Part shown: positions 18,566-27,100 of the stretch, piece by piece
How positions within the stretch are numbered: position 1 is the first letter of the stretch
Layout of the letters: each line of letters begins with the position of its first letter
NCBI GenBank assembly: GCA_021813655.1
Contig: JAKAJU010000028.1
Coordinates: forward strand, 1-47,276
Length of the DNA stretch: 47,276 bases
Direction of reading: 5' to 3'
Source: Chloroflexota bacterium
GTDB taxonomy: Bacteria > Chloroflexota > Limnocylindria > Limnocylindrales > CSP1-4
Position numbers and translations under genes: made by a program
The notes under the pieces: model-generated
Told to the model about the DNA's origin: nothing
Database searches by the model: none
Seen by the model: only the letters and a program-made list of their open reading frames with translations

Positions 18566-19360
18566 TCAGGTGAGGATCACCTCGATCCCGGCGTCGCGCA
18601 CGAGCTGCACCTGGGTGGTATCGGCCTCCTCGTTCGTGACGAGGACGTCGATCGCGCGAAGCGGGGCGATCGGCGTGAAACCGCGCCGGCCGAGCTTCGT
18701 CGCGTCCGCGACCGCGACCACGCGCCTCGCGCGACCCACCATCGTCGCGCCGACCTCTGCGACGAGGACGTGCGGCGTCGTGAGGCCGGTCTCCTCGGTC
18801 AGGCCGTCGCACCCGATGAAGCCGATGTCCGCCGACAGCTCGCGGAGATCGGCGATCGTCTGGGGACCGACGAGCGCCTGGTGGTCCGGCAGGTAGAGCC
18901 CGCCGAGGACGATGAGGTGGGGGCCGTCCCATCCGGAGATCTCCTCGATGACCGGCAGCGAGTTCGTCACGACCGTGATCGCGCTCCCGCGCCGGAGCGC
19001 CGCCGGCGTGTGCACGGCGACCTGGGCGACGGTGGAGCCGGAGTCGAACACGACCACGTCCTCCGGCCGGATGAGCGCCGCCGCGGCCAGGCCGATCCGC
19101 GTCTTGAGGTCCCGGTTCTCGCGTGCCTTGGTCGCGTAGGCGCCGTCGCGGCGGTTCCGTGACGTGGTCACGGCGCCGCCATGGACCCGCCGGAGCCGGC
19201 CGGCGTCCTCGAGGATCATGAGGTCGCGTCGGATCGAGACGTCCGTCACGCCGAAGCGCCGGGCGAGCTCGGCGACCGAGACGCGGCCCTCCTCGTCGAG
19301 GAGTCGCGCGATGACCTGGCGCCGCTCGCGTGCGGCGATCACGCCGTTCTCGACGGTCAT
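18566..19360 (-). CDS. DeoR/GlpR-family transcriptional regulator
   Basis: The 264-residue regulator has an N-terminal DeoR helix-turn-helix (RVSVAELARRFGVTDVSIRR, followed by EDAGRLRRVHGGA) and a C-terminal sugar-phosphate sensor domain with VVFDSGSTVAQVA, VTNSLPV and IGCDGLTEETGL. Family members usually repress a catabolic operon until a phosphorylated intermediate binds. Its ATG overlaps the stop of the second permease gene (ATGA), so it is made with the transporter. The matched repeats at 22854-22888 and 24486-24516 are candidate operators. Confidence 0.93.
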   Translation of the reverse strand: MTVENGVIAARERRQVIARLLDEEGRVSVAELARRFGVTDVSIRRDLMILEDAGRLRRVHGGAVTTSRNRRDGAYATKARENRDLKTRIGLAAAALIRPEDVVVFDSGSTVAQVAVHTPAALRRGSAITVVTNSLPVIEEISGWDGPHLIVLGGLYLPDHQALVGPQTIADLRELSADIGFIGCDGLTEETGLTTPHVLVAEVGATMVGRARRVVAVADATKLGRRGFTPIAPLRAIDVLVTNEEADTTQVQLVRDAGIEVILT

Positions 19361-20172
19361 TTCCCCATCCCCATCGTGAGGCCGGCGATGAGCTGGCGCT
19401 GGAAGAACAGGTAGACGATGACGGCCGGCAGCGCGCTGAGGATCGACCCGGCCATGATCATCGGGACCGGGATGATCCGCGCGCTCTGCAGGGTCGCGAG
19501 GCCGACCGTGATCGTCCGGACGTCGGGCTGGTTGAGGAACAGGAGCCCGATGAGCAGGTCGCCCCAGATCTGGATGAACTGGAGGACCGCGACGGTCACG
19601 ATGGCCGGGATCGCGAGGGGCACCATGACGCCCGTGAAGATCTGGCGGTACGACGCGCCGTCCATGAGGGACGCCTCGATGAGCTCGCTGGGGACGCCGC
19701 GGAAGTAGGTCGTCATGAGATACGTCCCGAACGGGATGCCGAGCGCCGCATAGACGAGGATCGGGCCCGGGTACTGGTTGATCAGGCCCGCGTTCGCGAC
19801 GTTCACGAACTCGGGGATGATGATCGACTGGACCGGGATCATCATGCCCGCGAGGATCGCGACGAAGAGCAGCGGCGAGACCGGGAAGCGGAGCTTCGCG
19901 AACGCGTAGCCCGCGGTGGTGCTCGTGAAGAGGATGAGCGCGACCGCGGAGATCGTGACGATCGCCGAGTTCAGCAGCTGCTGCACGACCGGGAGCTGCT
20001 CGAAGAGCCCCTGCCAGCTGTCGAGCGAGAAGCCCTGGCCCGTGAGGAACTGGTCGTAGGACCGGAACGACGTCGCGATCATGTACGCGAACGGGAAGAG
20101 CATCACCACGACGACGACGCACAGGATCGCGAAGACCGTGAACCGCTTGATGCGACGTCCGGCGCGTGCCAC
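19357..20172 (-). CDS. ABC sugar importer permease (MalG type)
   Basis: The 271-residue membrane protein has the six-helix layout of carbohydrate uptake (CUT1) permeases and the EAA loop ELIEASLMDGASYRQIF, which docks the ATPase. I use GTG 20172, with GGAGG 4 nt upstream and 8 nt after the first permease stop. It pairs with the permease at 20181-21113 and the binding lipoprotein at 21181. No ATPase gene is present, so a shared MsmK/UgpC-type ATPase elsewhere probably drives it. Confidence 0.92.
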   Translation of the reverse strand: MARAGRRIKRFTVFAILCVVVVVMLFPFAYMIATSFRSYDQFLTGQGFSLDSWQGLFEQLPVVQQLLNSAIVTISAVALILFTSTTAGYAFAKLRFPVSPLLFVAILAGMMIPVQSIIIPEFVNVANAGLINQYPGPILVYAALGIPFGTYLMTTYFRGVPSELIEASLMDGASYRQIFTGVMVPLAIPAIVTVAVLQFIQIWGDLLIGLLFLNQPDVRTITVGLATLQSARIIPVPMIMAGSILSALPAVIVYLFFQRQLIAGLTMGMGK

Positions 20173-20180
20173 GGGGCCTC

Positions 20181-21113
20181 CTACTCGCTCCGGTCCCGGA
20201 AGAGCCGCAGCTGGATGAGGCTGATCCCGAAGACGATGACGAAGAGGACGACGCCCACGGCCGCGGCGTAGCCGAACTCGCCCTGCGCGAACGCCGTCTG
20301 GTACACGTAGAACTCGAGCGTCGTCGTGCCGAATCCGGGCCCGCCCGTCGTCATCACGAAGATGAGGCTGAAGAGGGCGGTGAACCCGGTGATGAGCGTG
20401 AGGATGAACGCGAACTGGATGAACCGCATGAGGAGCGGGACGGTGATGTACCGGAACGTGGAGAACCCACCTGCGCCGTCCACCCTGGCCGCCTCGTAGA
20501 CGTCCCGATCCAGGGTCGCCATCCCCGTGATGAAGATGATCGTGTTCGTCCCGAACACGGACCAGATGAACGTGATGGCGACCGCGAGCATCGCCGTCCA
20601 TTCGGAGGCGAGCATGTCGGTCTGGATCGGGATCCCCAGGGTCGTCAGGAGGCTGTTGAGGATCCCGCGCTGGGCGAAGAACCGGACCGCCACGATGCCG
20701 ATGACCACCCAGCTGATGGCCGTCGGGAGGAAGTAGGACGACCGGAAGAAGCGCCAGCCGAGCACGTGCTCGTTGAGGAGGAACGCAACGGCGAGCGGGA
20801 TGAGGATCGCGAAGGGGATCGCCGCGAGCAGGATCACGTTGTTCGTCACGACCCGCCAGAAGGTGGGGTCGGTGAAGAGCCGCTCGTAGTTGTCGAGGCC
20901 GATGAAGGTCGACTTGATCCCGTTCCAGCGCGTGAGGCTGTAGTAGAAGGTCTGGACGATCGGGAGCGCGAGGAGGAGCGCGTAGAGGACGACCGCCGGG
21001 ACGACGAACAGCATCCCGGCGCGCCGTTCCGACCGGCGGAGCCGGCCCGTGCTCCTCGGCGCGTCGTGCTGTGCGCCCCCGACGGCACGCTCGAATGCGG
21101 CTGCGTCTCTCAC
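20181..21113 (-). CDS. ABC sugar importer permease (MalF type)
   Basis: The 310-residue permease has an N-terminal cytoplasmic tail, six hydrophobic segments beginning at MLFVVPAVVLYALLLALPIV and the EAA-type loop VYEAARVDGAGGFSTFRYI. It is the partner of the following MalG-type permease in a heterodimeric CUT1 importer. GTG 21113 has GGAG 8 nt upstream. It follows the binding lipoprotein gene by 67 nt. Confidence 0.92.
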   Translation of the reverse strand: MRDAAAFERAVGGAQHDAPRSTGRLRRSERRAGMLFVVPAVVLYALLLALPIVQTFYYSLTRWNGIKSTFIGLDNYERLFTDPTFWRVVTNNVILLAAIPFAILIPLAVAFLLNEHVLGWRFFRSSYFLPTAISWVVIGIVAVRFFAQRGILNSLLTTLGIPIQTDMLASEWTAMLAVAITFIWSVFGTNTIIFITGMATLDRDVYEAARVDGAGGFSTFRYITVPLLMRFIQFAFILTLITGFTALFSLIFVMTTGGPGFGTTTLEFYVYQTAFAQGEFGYAAAVGVVLFVIVFGISLIQLRLFRDRSE

Positions 21114-21180
21114 GCGGGGGGCTCCGGGATGGCGTGGGCCGGGGTCGCCGTCGCGGCGTCCCGGCCCACGACTCCGTCGG

Positions 21181-22524
21181 CTACTTGATCTGGCTCTTCT
21201 GGTCGGCCGGCAGGGCGTCGAGCGCCTGCTGCATGCTCGTCAGCGCGTCCTTCATGGACTGCGCGCCGCCGAAGGCCGCGTTGAGGACCTTGGTCCCGAC
21301 GTCGCTGACGTCGGGCTGGATGACGTTGTCGATCATCGGATAGCGCGTGTAGCCCTGGTTCGCCGCGAAGTCGAGCAGGTTCTTCGCCATCCGCTGGTCG
21401 CTGCTGAAGCCCTCCTTGTCGGGGATCACGCCCGCGTCGGCGATGATCTTCTGCCCCTCGTCGGAGGCCATGAAGGCGAGGAAGGCGGCCGCCTGCGGCT
21501 TGTTCTTCGAGTAGTTGGTCAGCGAGAAGCCGTCGCCGGAGTACTCGACGATGCCCTTGATCGGGGTGTCGGAGAACGGCGGGACGAAGACGTCGACCTT
21601 GTCGCCCATCTTCTCCTGGAACTCCGCGATCTGCCACGTCCCCTCCATCGTCATCGCGGCTTGCCCGGCCTCGAACTGGGCGATGGAATCCTGGTTCGTG
21701 AGGACGTCCTTGTTGGTGCAGCCCTTGGTGAAGAGGGAGCCCCACTTGTCGAACTGGGCCTGGACGGCCGGGTCGGTCCACGGGATCGTCCCGTTGTAGA
21801 GCTTCACCCAATCCTTCGGAGCGAGGTACATCATCAGGTAGCTGACGTCGTACCACGGGTAGAAGCCGCCGCCGAGCGCCTGGCCGCCCGTCCCGTACGT
21901 GAACGGCGTGATGCCCGCCGCCTTGAGCTTGTCGCACGCGCTGAAGAGCTCATCCCACGTCGTCGGGAACGTCGTGATCCCGGCCTTCGCGAAGAGGTCC
22001 TTGTTGTAGAACCCGTTGTAGAACTGGAGGTCGAGCGGGACCACGAGGACGCCGTCGTCCGGGTTGAAGTTGATCGAGCTGTACTCGATCCCCTTCATCT
22101 TCTTCAGCTCATCGAGCGGGATGTAGCTGTTGAGCGGCTCGAGGTAGTCCTTGTACTTGAGGTCGAAGAGGCCGGTCCACTGCGTCGCGATGTCCGGTCC
22201 GGTCTTGCTGATCGCCGCCGTCTGGAGCAGGTCGAAGTAGTTGTCGGCCGGCTGGCTCACGATGTCGATCGTGACGCCCGGGTTCTTCGCCTCGAACGCC
22301 TTGACGAGCGCCTCGGTCGCCTTCGCGTTCGCCTCGGTGCCGTAGTTGTGCCAGAGCGTGAGCTTGGCCGGTGCCAGCGACGCGGCGGTGCCGGGCGACC
22401 CGGCAGGCGCGGCGGACGCGGCGCCCTGCGACGGCGCGGGCGACGCACCGGAGCTGCATGCCGCGAGGGCAAGGCTCGCGATCACGAGACCCATGATCGG
22501 GACGGTCACTCTGCGAAGACGCAC
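21181..22524 (-). CDS. Sugar-binding lipoprotein of ABC importer
   Basis: The 447-residue protein begins with a lipoprotein signal peptide; the lipobox LAAC puts the lipidated cysteine at residue 23. After a short Ala/Ser/Pro linker comes a family 1 solute-binding protein (KLTLWHNYGTEANAKATEALVKAF and later GQAAMTMEGTWQIAEF). It would capture the sugar outside the membrane. GTG 22524 has AAAGGAG 5 nt upstream, the strongest ribosome site in this operon. The promoter at 22822-22851 implies an unusually long leader of about 290 nt. Confidence 0.93.
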   Translation of the reverse strand: MRLRRVTVPIMGLVIASLALAACSSGASPAPSQGAASAAPAGSPGTAASLAPAKLTLWHNYGTEANAKATEALVKAFEAKNPGVTIDIVSQPADNYFDLLQTAAISKTGPDIATQWTGLFDLKYKDYLEPLNSYIPLDELKKMKGIEYSSINFNPDDGVLVVPLDLQFYNGFYNKDLFAKAGITTFPTTWDELFSACDKLKAAGITPFTYGTGGQALGGGFYPWYDVSYLMMYLAPKDWVKLYNGTIPWTDPAVQAQFDKWGSLFTKGCTNKDVLTNQDSIAQFEAGQAAMTMEGTWQIAEFQEKMGDKVDVFVPPFSDTPIKGIVEYSGDGFSLTNYSKNKPQAAAFLAFMASDEGQKIIADAGVIPDKEGFSSDQRMAKNLLDFAANQGYTRYPMIDNVIQPDVSDVGTKVLNAAFGGAQSMKDALTSMQQALDALPADQKSQIK

Positions 22525-22821
22525 TGTGTCTCCTTTCAGCCTGGGGCTGTCCGCCAGGCGGCCGTTCGATCGCGCCGGGTCTCGGCCCGTCCGGTCGACG
22601 GACCCGCTCCCCGCTCCATCCGTCGCTCGCGACCCGTCACCGGTCATCCGGCGGACGGGCGCGGCTACGCGAGGCTCCGGCACGGGTCCTCCGCGCGATC
22701 GCGTCGGCTTCTTCGTGTGGCTCCCACTCCTCTGCGCGCCGGAGTCACCGCCCGGCACTGGGATCGCGGTCGAGGCGCCGCGTGACGACGCACGTGGACA
22801 CGCCGGCCGCGCACGCCACGC

Positions 22822-22851
22822 ACACTAACGCGAACACGAGAGGCGCGTCAA
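22822..22851 (-). promoter_or_regulatory. Promoter of the sugar ABC operon
   Basis: The minus strand has TTGACG (22846-22851), an 18-nt spacer and TAGTGT (22822-22827). It points toward the binding-lipoprotein gene 290 nt away. I see no gene or recognisable riboswitch in the leader between (22525-22815). Confidence 0.6.
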
Positions 22852-22853
22852 TC

Positions 22854-22888
22854 CGAACATAAACGTGCACATCGAGCGTTCGTAACGC
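22854..22888. promoter_or_regulatory. Candidate DeoR operator at the ABC operon promoter
   Basis: CGAAC (22854-22858) and GTTCG (22878-22882) form an inverted repeat just upstream of the -35, and the right half is itself the palindrome GCGTTCGTAACGC (22876-22888). The octamer TTCGTAAC recurs at the aldolase promoter (24509-24516). Regulator assignment is inference. Confidence 0.45.
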
Positions 22889-22924
22889 TCAGACGGATCC
22901 GCAACGAGGTCGCCCCCGATGACC

Positions 22925-23848
22925 TCACGCACGAGTGCGCACGGGGCCCCGGCAGCGGGGCTCGGGACGCCCGGCGACGCCCGGACGGAGGCGGAAGAGC
23001 CCGCCCGCATGCGGCTCGCGCGCCTGATCGTCGCGGCCGAGGCCGTCGCGCGCGCTCGTCACGTAGAGATCCGCGAGGTCCGGGCCGCCGAACGCGCAGG
23101 AGGTGGGCCGCGAGACGGGAAGGTCCACGCGTCGTGCGAGCCGCCCGTCAGGCGCGATCCTGAGGAGGCAGCCGCCGCCCCAGACGGCGACCCACAGGTG
23201 GTCCTCGACGTCGACCGCCATCCCGTCGGGCATCGCACCCGCGGGGAGCTCGGTGGCGTCGAGGGAGAAGAGCCGGGTCGGAGGGCCGGCAGTCCCCGTG
23301 GCGGGATCCCAGGAGAACCGCTCGATCGCTCGGCGCGGGGAATCGATGAAGGCGAACGATCGGCCGTCGGCCGCCCACGCCATCCCGTTGGGGCAGCCGA
23401 GCCCGTCGACGACGGTCGCGACGCCGCCACCGGGCAGGATGCGCACGAGCGACCCTTCGCCCGGCGCCTCGTCGAGCGCCATCCGGCCGAACCAGAGCCC
23501 GCCGTCGGGGTCGCATCGGCCGTCATTGCAGCGAAGCGGGACGCGACCCGGCGGCAGGTCGCCGAGCTCCGCGATCGCGCCGGTCTCGGGGTCGAGTGCC
23601 GCGAGGCGGTCCGGGAGCGCGAGGACGATGCGGAGGTCGTCCCCCAGGACGGCGGCTCCGACCTGGCCTCCCGCGTCCCACGCGCGGTCGCGGCCGGCTC
23701 GCGGATCGAACGCGTGGACCTCGCCGGCGAGGATGTCGATCCACCAGAGGACGCCCCGCGACCGGTCCCAGAGCGGTCCCTCGCCGAGGCGCGCGCGCGC
23801 GTCGAGGACGAGCTCGGGGCGAGCGTCCGGGACCGAGACCGCGTCCAC
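22925..23848 (-). CDS. SMP-30/gluconolactonase-family protein
   Basis: The 307-residue beta-propeller has the metal-site residues of SMP-30/regucalcin lactonases: the glutamate of LGEGPLW, asparagine and aspartate in CNDGRCDPDGGLWFG, asparagine in GCPNGMAW and aspartate in PDGMAVDVEDHLW. Such enzymes open sugar lactones made by dehydrogenases, which fits the SDR gene in the same island. I start at GTG 23848, with GAGGG just upstream and 7 nt after the cupin stop; a longer in-frame start at 23890 would overlap the cupin gene. It lies upstream of, and in line with, the ABC operon. Confidence 0.88.
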   Translation of the reverse strand: MDAVSVPDARPELVLDARARLGEGPLWDRSRGVLWWIDILAGEVHAFDPRAGRDRAWDAGGQVGAAVLGDDLRIVLALPDRLAALDPETGAIAELGDLPPGRVPLRCNDGRCDPDGGLWFGRMALDEAPGEGSLVRILPGGGVATVVDGLGCPNGMAWAADGRSFAFIDSPRRAIERFSWDPATGTAGPPTRLFSLDATELPAGAMPDGMAVDVEDHLWVAVWGGGCLLRIAPDGRLARRVDLPVSRPTSCAFGGPDLADLYVTSARDGLGRDDQAREPHAGGLFRLRPGVAGRPEPRCRGPVRTRA

Positions 23849-23855
23849 GGGTCCC

Positions 23856-24266
23856 TCAGGCGCCCTCACCGCGCGACGTCGCCTCGGCAAGCTCGATCGT
23901 CTCGTCAGGGCGGTCCTCGTTCGGGGCGACGGACGCGAGCAGCGTCACCGCCGCACCCTCGGGGACACGGATCGCGTGGCGCACGCCGCGCGACGCGAGC
24001 ATGAAGATCCCCGGTCCCACCTCGCGCTCGGGCTGTCCGTCGATGGCGAAGGCCGCCCTGCCGTCGAGGACGAGGAAGGTCTCCTCGGCGCCCGGATGGA
24101 CGTGCGGGACTGTCGCATACCCCGGCGGCCAGCGCAGGAGGACGACCCGCAGACCCCCGGTTCCGACGAGCATCGCCCGCCACGGGGGCTCGCCCATCCG
24201 CGCAGCGAGCTCGTCGAGGTCGACGAAGGGGAGGTCCAGCCCTTTGCCGGGCGGCACGAACGGCAT
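23856..24266 (-). CDS. Small cupin-domain protein
   Basis: The 136-residue protein is a single cupin with both conserved motifs: PGYATVPHVHPGAEETFLVLDG (two histidines and a glutamate as metal ligands) and GPGIFMLASRGVRHAI (the fourth histidine). Such proteins are often isomerases, dioxygenases or sugar-binding sensors. It begins a minus-strand run with the lactonase gene. The ribosome site is weak (AGGGG 10 nt before ATG 24266). Confidence 0.82.
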   Translation of the reverse strand: MPFVPPGKGLDLPFVDLDELAARMGEPPWRAMLVGTGGLRVVLLRWPPGYATVPHVHPGAEETFLVLDGRAAFAIDGQPEREVGPGIFMLASRGVRHAIRVPEGAAVTLLASVAPNEDRPDETIELAEATSRGEGA

Positions 24267-24485
24267 CAGATCAGTGCCCCTGCTCGCGGGACCGCCCTGC
24301 CTGCCCGTCCGGCGTGGATCGGCGTGCGCATCGACCGGATGATGACACGGCCCGATCGGCGCCGACGGCCGCCGCCGACGATGAGGACGCCTCCGCTCGA
24401 GGCGCCGCCGCGGCGCCATGGAGCGGGCGTCGCGCGGCCACAGCCGACGTCTGCCGCTGACGGCCGCCGAGCGCAATAGGACATC

Positions 24486-24516
24486 AAACGAACGGTAATC
24501 CGGACACATTCGTAAC
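24486..24516. promoter_or_regulatory. Candidate DeoR operator at the aldolase promoter
   Basis: AAACGAA (24486-24492) and TTCGTAA (24509-24515) form an imperfect inverted repeat 10 nt upstream of the plus-strand -35. TTCGTAAC is shared with the site at the ABC operon promoter, so both arms of the island may answer to the same DeoR protein. Confidence 0.45.
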
Positions 24517-24525
24517 ATATCCGGC

Positions 24526-24553
24526 TTGACGACGAACATCCCTGTGGTAGCCT
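24526..24553 (+). promoter_or_regulatory. Promoter of the aldolase-kinase-isomerase operon
   Basis: TTGACG (24526-24531) is followed after 16 nt by TAGCCT (24548-24553), preceded by TGTGG. The start of transcription would be near 24560, giving a leader of about 120 nt to the aldolase GTG. Confidence 0.6.
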
Positions 24554-24681
24554 TCGCGGCAGACAGTCTGCACCCCACGCGCCTGCGTCGCGTCCGACCG
24601 ACCCATGCCCCCGGATCGGTCGGACGCCGCGGGCGCCCCGGCCCGGCGTCGCCGGACGGCGCATCCGCGAGGAGGACCATC

Positions 24682-25497
24682 GTGACAACGGGCGAGGACA
24701 TCCGGCTCAGGCGGCTCTTCGACGGCGGCGAGAACGTCGTCGTCGTCGCCGTCGACCACGGGCTCTACAACGGCCCGCGGCCGGGCTTCGAGGATCTCGG
24801 GCCGGTGGTCGCGCGGATGGGGGCCGCGGACGCGATCCTCCTGAGCCCGGGGATGGCCCCGCACGTGGCGCCGGTCTTCGAGAGGCGCGGCGCCCCGGCG
24901 ATGATGATCCGGCTGAACTGGGGGACGCAGTACGCGACGCAGTGGGACTACCGCGAGAGCCGCAGCGTCCCGATGATCTCCGCGGCCCAGGCCGTCGCGC
25001 TCGGCGCGGATGTCGTGCTCGTGGGGATGTCGATCAAGACCGGCTCGGAGGCGGTGGACGCGGAGAATGTCGCCCAGGTCGCGGCGTGCGTGGCCGAGAA
25101 GCGCGTCGTCGGCGTCCCGATCGTCGGCGAGGTCTACCCCGCGGGCCACGAGGACATCGCGCCCGAGGAACGGCACGAGCAGATCGCCATCGGCTGCCGG
25201 ATCGTCGCGGAGCTGGGCGTCGACCTCGTGAAGACGTTCCACACCGGCGACCGCTTCGGCGAGATCGTCCGCTCCACGCCGGTGCCGATCCTGGCGCTCG
25301 GCGCGAAGAAGACGCCGCGCGAGGTGGATGCGCTCGAGCTCGCCGCCACGGCCGTCCGCGACGGCGCGCGCGGCGTCGTCTTCGGGCGCAACGTCGTCGG
25401 CGCGCGGAGCCCCGAGCGGTTCCTCGACGCACTGCAGGACGTCGTGAAGCGGGGCATGGACCCGGCGGCGGCCGCGGCGAAGCACGACGTCGCATAG
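24682..25497 (+). CDS. DhnA/LsrF-type class I aldolase
   Basis: The 271-residue protein is a DeoC/FbaB-superfamily TIM barrel. VAVDHGLYNGPRPG (D25, H26) starts the barrel, K184 in DLVKTFHTGD matches the Schiff-base lysine, and ALGAKKT with GARGVVFGRNV form the phosphate site. Relatives cleave ketose phosphates to dihydroxyacetone phosphate plus an aldehyde, or (LsrF) act as thiolase on an autoinducer-2 product. GTG 24682 has GAGGAGG 6 nt upstream. It leads an operon with an FGGY kinase and a ketose-aldose isomerase, so cleavage of a phosphorylated ketose is the best guess. Confidence 0.88.
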   Translation: MTTGEDIRLRRLFDGGENVVVVAVDHGLYNGPRPGFEDLGPVVARMGAADAILLSPGMAPHVAPVFERRGAPAMMIRLNWGTQYATQWDYRESRSVPMISAAQAVALGADVVLVGMSIKTGSEAVDAENVAQVAACVAEKRVVGVPIVGEVYPAGHEDIAPEERHEQIAIGCRIVAELGVDLVKTFHTGDRFGEIVRSTPVPILALGAKKTPREVDALELAATAVRDGARGVVFGRNVVGARSPERFLDALQDVVKRGMDPAAAAAKHDVA

Positions 25498-25529
25498 CCA
25501 CCACGGCTTGCCGTAGCCGGGACCGTCCG

Positions 25530-27053
25530 ATGCGACTGCTCGCGGGCCTCGACGTCGGGACGACGGCCGTCAAGGCCGGCGTCGTCGCCGAGGACGGGCG
25601 CCTCCTGTCGGTCGCCGTCGAGGAGTATGCGCTTCGCCATCCGGCGCCGGACCGCGCCGAGCTCGATCCCGAGGCCTACTGGACCGCCTCGCGGGCAGCG
25701 CTCCGTCGCGCGTTCGCGGCCCCCGGCGTGGACCCGCAGGCGGTCGTGGCGATCGGCGTCTCCAGCCAGGGCGAGACGGTCGTGCCGGTGGACGCGGGCG
25801 GCCGGGCAGTGGGGCCTGCCATCGTCTGGCTCGACAACCGGGCGCTCGCCGAGGCGCGCCTGATCGGCGACAGGTTCGGTGACGCGGACGTCTACGACGC
25901 GACCGGGGTCCCGACGGTCATCCCGACATGGACGGCCTGCAAGATCCTCTGGATGCGCCGCAATGAGCCGTCGCGCTTCGCGGCCGCGCGGCGGTTCCTC
26001 CTGGTCGAGGACTTCACGATCTCGCGTCTGACCGGCCGCTTCGTGACCGAGGGCGGGGTCGCCTGCACCTCGCTGCTCTACGACATCCGGAGCCACGGCT
26101 GGTGGGAGCCGATGCTCGACGCCGTCGGGATCGACGCCGCCCGCCTCCCCGAGCTCATCCGGCCGGGCGAGGTCGCGGGAGCGCTCACGCGCGAGGCGGC
26201 AGCGGAGCTCGGCGTGCGCCCCGGCGTGGCCGTGGTGGCTGCCGGCATGGACCAGGGGGCCGGTGCGGTCGGCGTGGGCAACGTCGCCGGCGGGATCGTC
26301 TCCGAGAGCACCGGCGGGGCCCTCACCGTGCAGGCCACCGTGGATGCCCACGGCCGCGACGCGAGCCGGAAGACCCCGGTCTACGTGCACTCCGCACCGG
26401 GCCGCTACCTCTACTGCCCCGTCTGCCCCACCGGCGGGATGGCGCTCACGTGGTTCCGCGACCGCTTCGGCGGCGAGGAGATGGCGCGCGCGTCGGCCGA
26501 GGGGGTCGACGCATACGATCTGCTCACCGCGAAGGCGGCGGCGATCCCGGCCGGGTCGGAGGGCCTGACCTTCCTCCCCCACCTCATGGGCGCGTTCAGC
26601 CCGGAGTACGAGCCGGAGGCGCGAGGCGCCGCGTACGGCTTCACGCTCCGGCACGGCAAGGGGCACATGGTCCGGGCGATCCTCGAGGGGGTCGCGTTCA
26701 TGCTCCGGCGCAACCTCGAGCTGCTCGAAGGAGCGGGCGCGCGGTCCGACGAGGTCCGCTCTCACGGCGGAGGCGCACGGAGCCGCCTCTGGAACCAGAT
26801 CAAGGCCGACGCGTGCGACCGGCCCGTGGTCACCCTGGAGGGCGAGAACGCCGCGATCCGTGGCGACGCGCTCCTCGCAGGCGTCGCGACGGGGGTCTTC
26901 GCGGACCTCGACTCCGCGGTCTCCGCCGCGGTGACGACCCTCGACAGGTACGAGCCGGACCCGCGCAACCGGAGGGCGTACGACGACGCGTACGCCCGAT
27001 ATGTCATGTACTTCGACGCCGTCCGCCCGATGTTCGGTCCGGACGGACGCTGA
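25530..27053 (+). CDS. FGGY-family carbohydrate kinase
   Basis: The 507-residue protein is a complete FGGY kinase: the N-terminal ATPase-fold strand GLDVGTTAVKAGVV, a substrate region IVWLDNRALAEAR, the catalytic aspartate D241 in AGMDQGAGAVGVGN and the C-terminal nucleotide motif SHGGGARSRLWNQIKAD. FGGY enzymes phosphorylate ketoses such as xylulose, fuculose or ribulose; LsrK of autoinducer-2 uptake also belongs here. ATG 25530 lies 32 nt after the aldolase stop. It should provide the phosphate handle for the aldolase. Confidence 0.92.
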   Translation: MRLLAGLDVGTTAVKAGVVAEDGRLLSVAVEEYALRHPAPDRAELDPEAYWTASRAALRRAFAAPGVDPQAVVAIGVSSQGETVVPVDAGGRAVGPAIVWLDNRALAEARLIGDRFGDADVYDATGVPTVIPTWTACKILWMRRNEPSRFAAARRFLLVEDFTISRLTGRFVTEGGVACTSLLYDIRSHGWWEPMLDAVGIDAARLPELIRPGEVAGALTREAAAELGVRPGVAVVAAGMDQGAGAVGVGNVAGGIVSESTGGALTVQATVDAHGRDASRKTPVYVHSAPGRYLYCPVCPTGGMALTWFRDRFGGEEMARASAEGVDAYDLLTAKAAAIPAGSEGLTFLPHLMGAFSPEYEPEARGAAYGFTLRHGKGHMVRAILEGVAFMLRRNLELLEGAGARSDEVRSHGGGARSRLWNQIKADACDRPVVTLEGENAAIRGDALLAGVATGVFADLDSAVSAAVTTLDRYEPDPRNRRAYDDAYARYVMYFDAVRPMFGPDGR

Positions 27054-27100
27054 GCCACGCGACTCGAGATGCAGACGACGCGGCAGTCGGGAGGTCCACG

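Larger units (their letters stand above)
24267..24681. other. Divergent control region of the catabolic island
   Basis: No gene is visible. The stretch separates the cupin-lactonase genes (minus) from the aldolase operon (plus). It is locally AT-richer around 24480-24540, where the plus-strand promoter and candidate operators sit. A possible minus-strand -10 (TATTGC near 24475) would give the cupin gene a leader of about 200 nt. Confidence 0.5.

Noticed and set aside
22525-22758. Longer N-terminus for the sugar-binding lipoprotein
   Set aside because: The upstream frame is open but arginine-rich; the GTG at 22524 has AAAGGAG at ideal spacing and is directly followed by a lipoprotein signal peptide.
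24682-27053. Autoinducer-2 (Lsr) uptake and processing operon
   Set aside because: An LsrF-like aldolase and an FGGY kinase are present, but there is no LsrG, the importer is CUT1 type rather than LsrACDB, and a sugar isomerase is in the operon. Kept only as an alternative.
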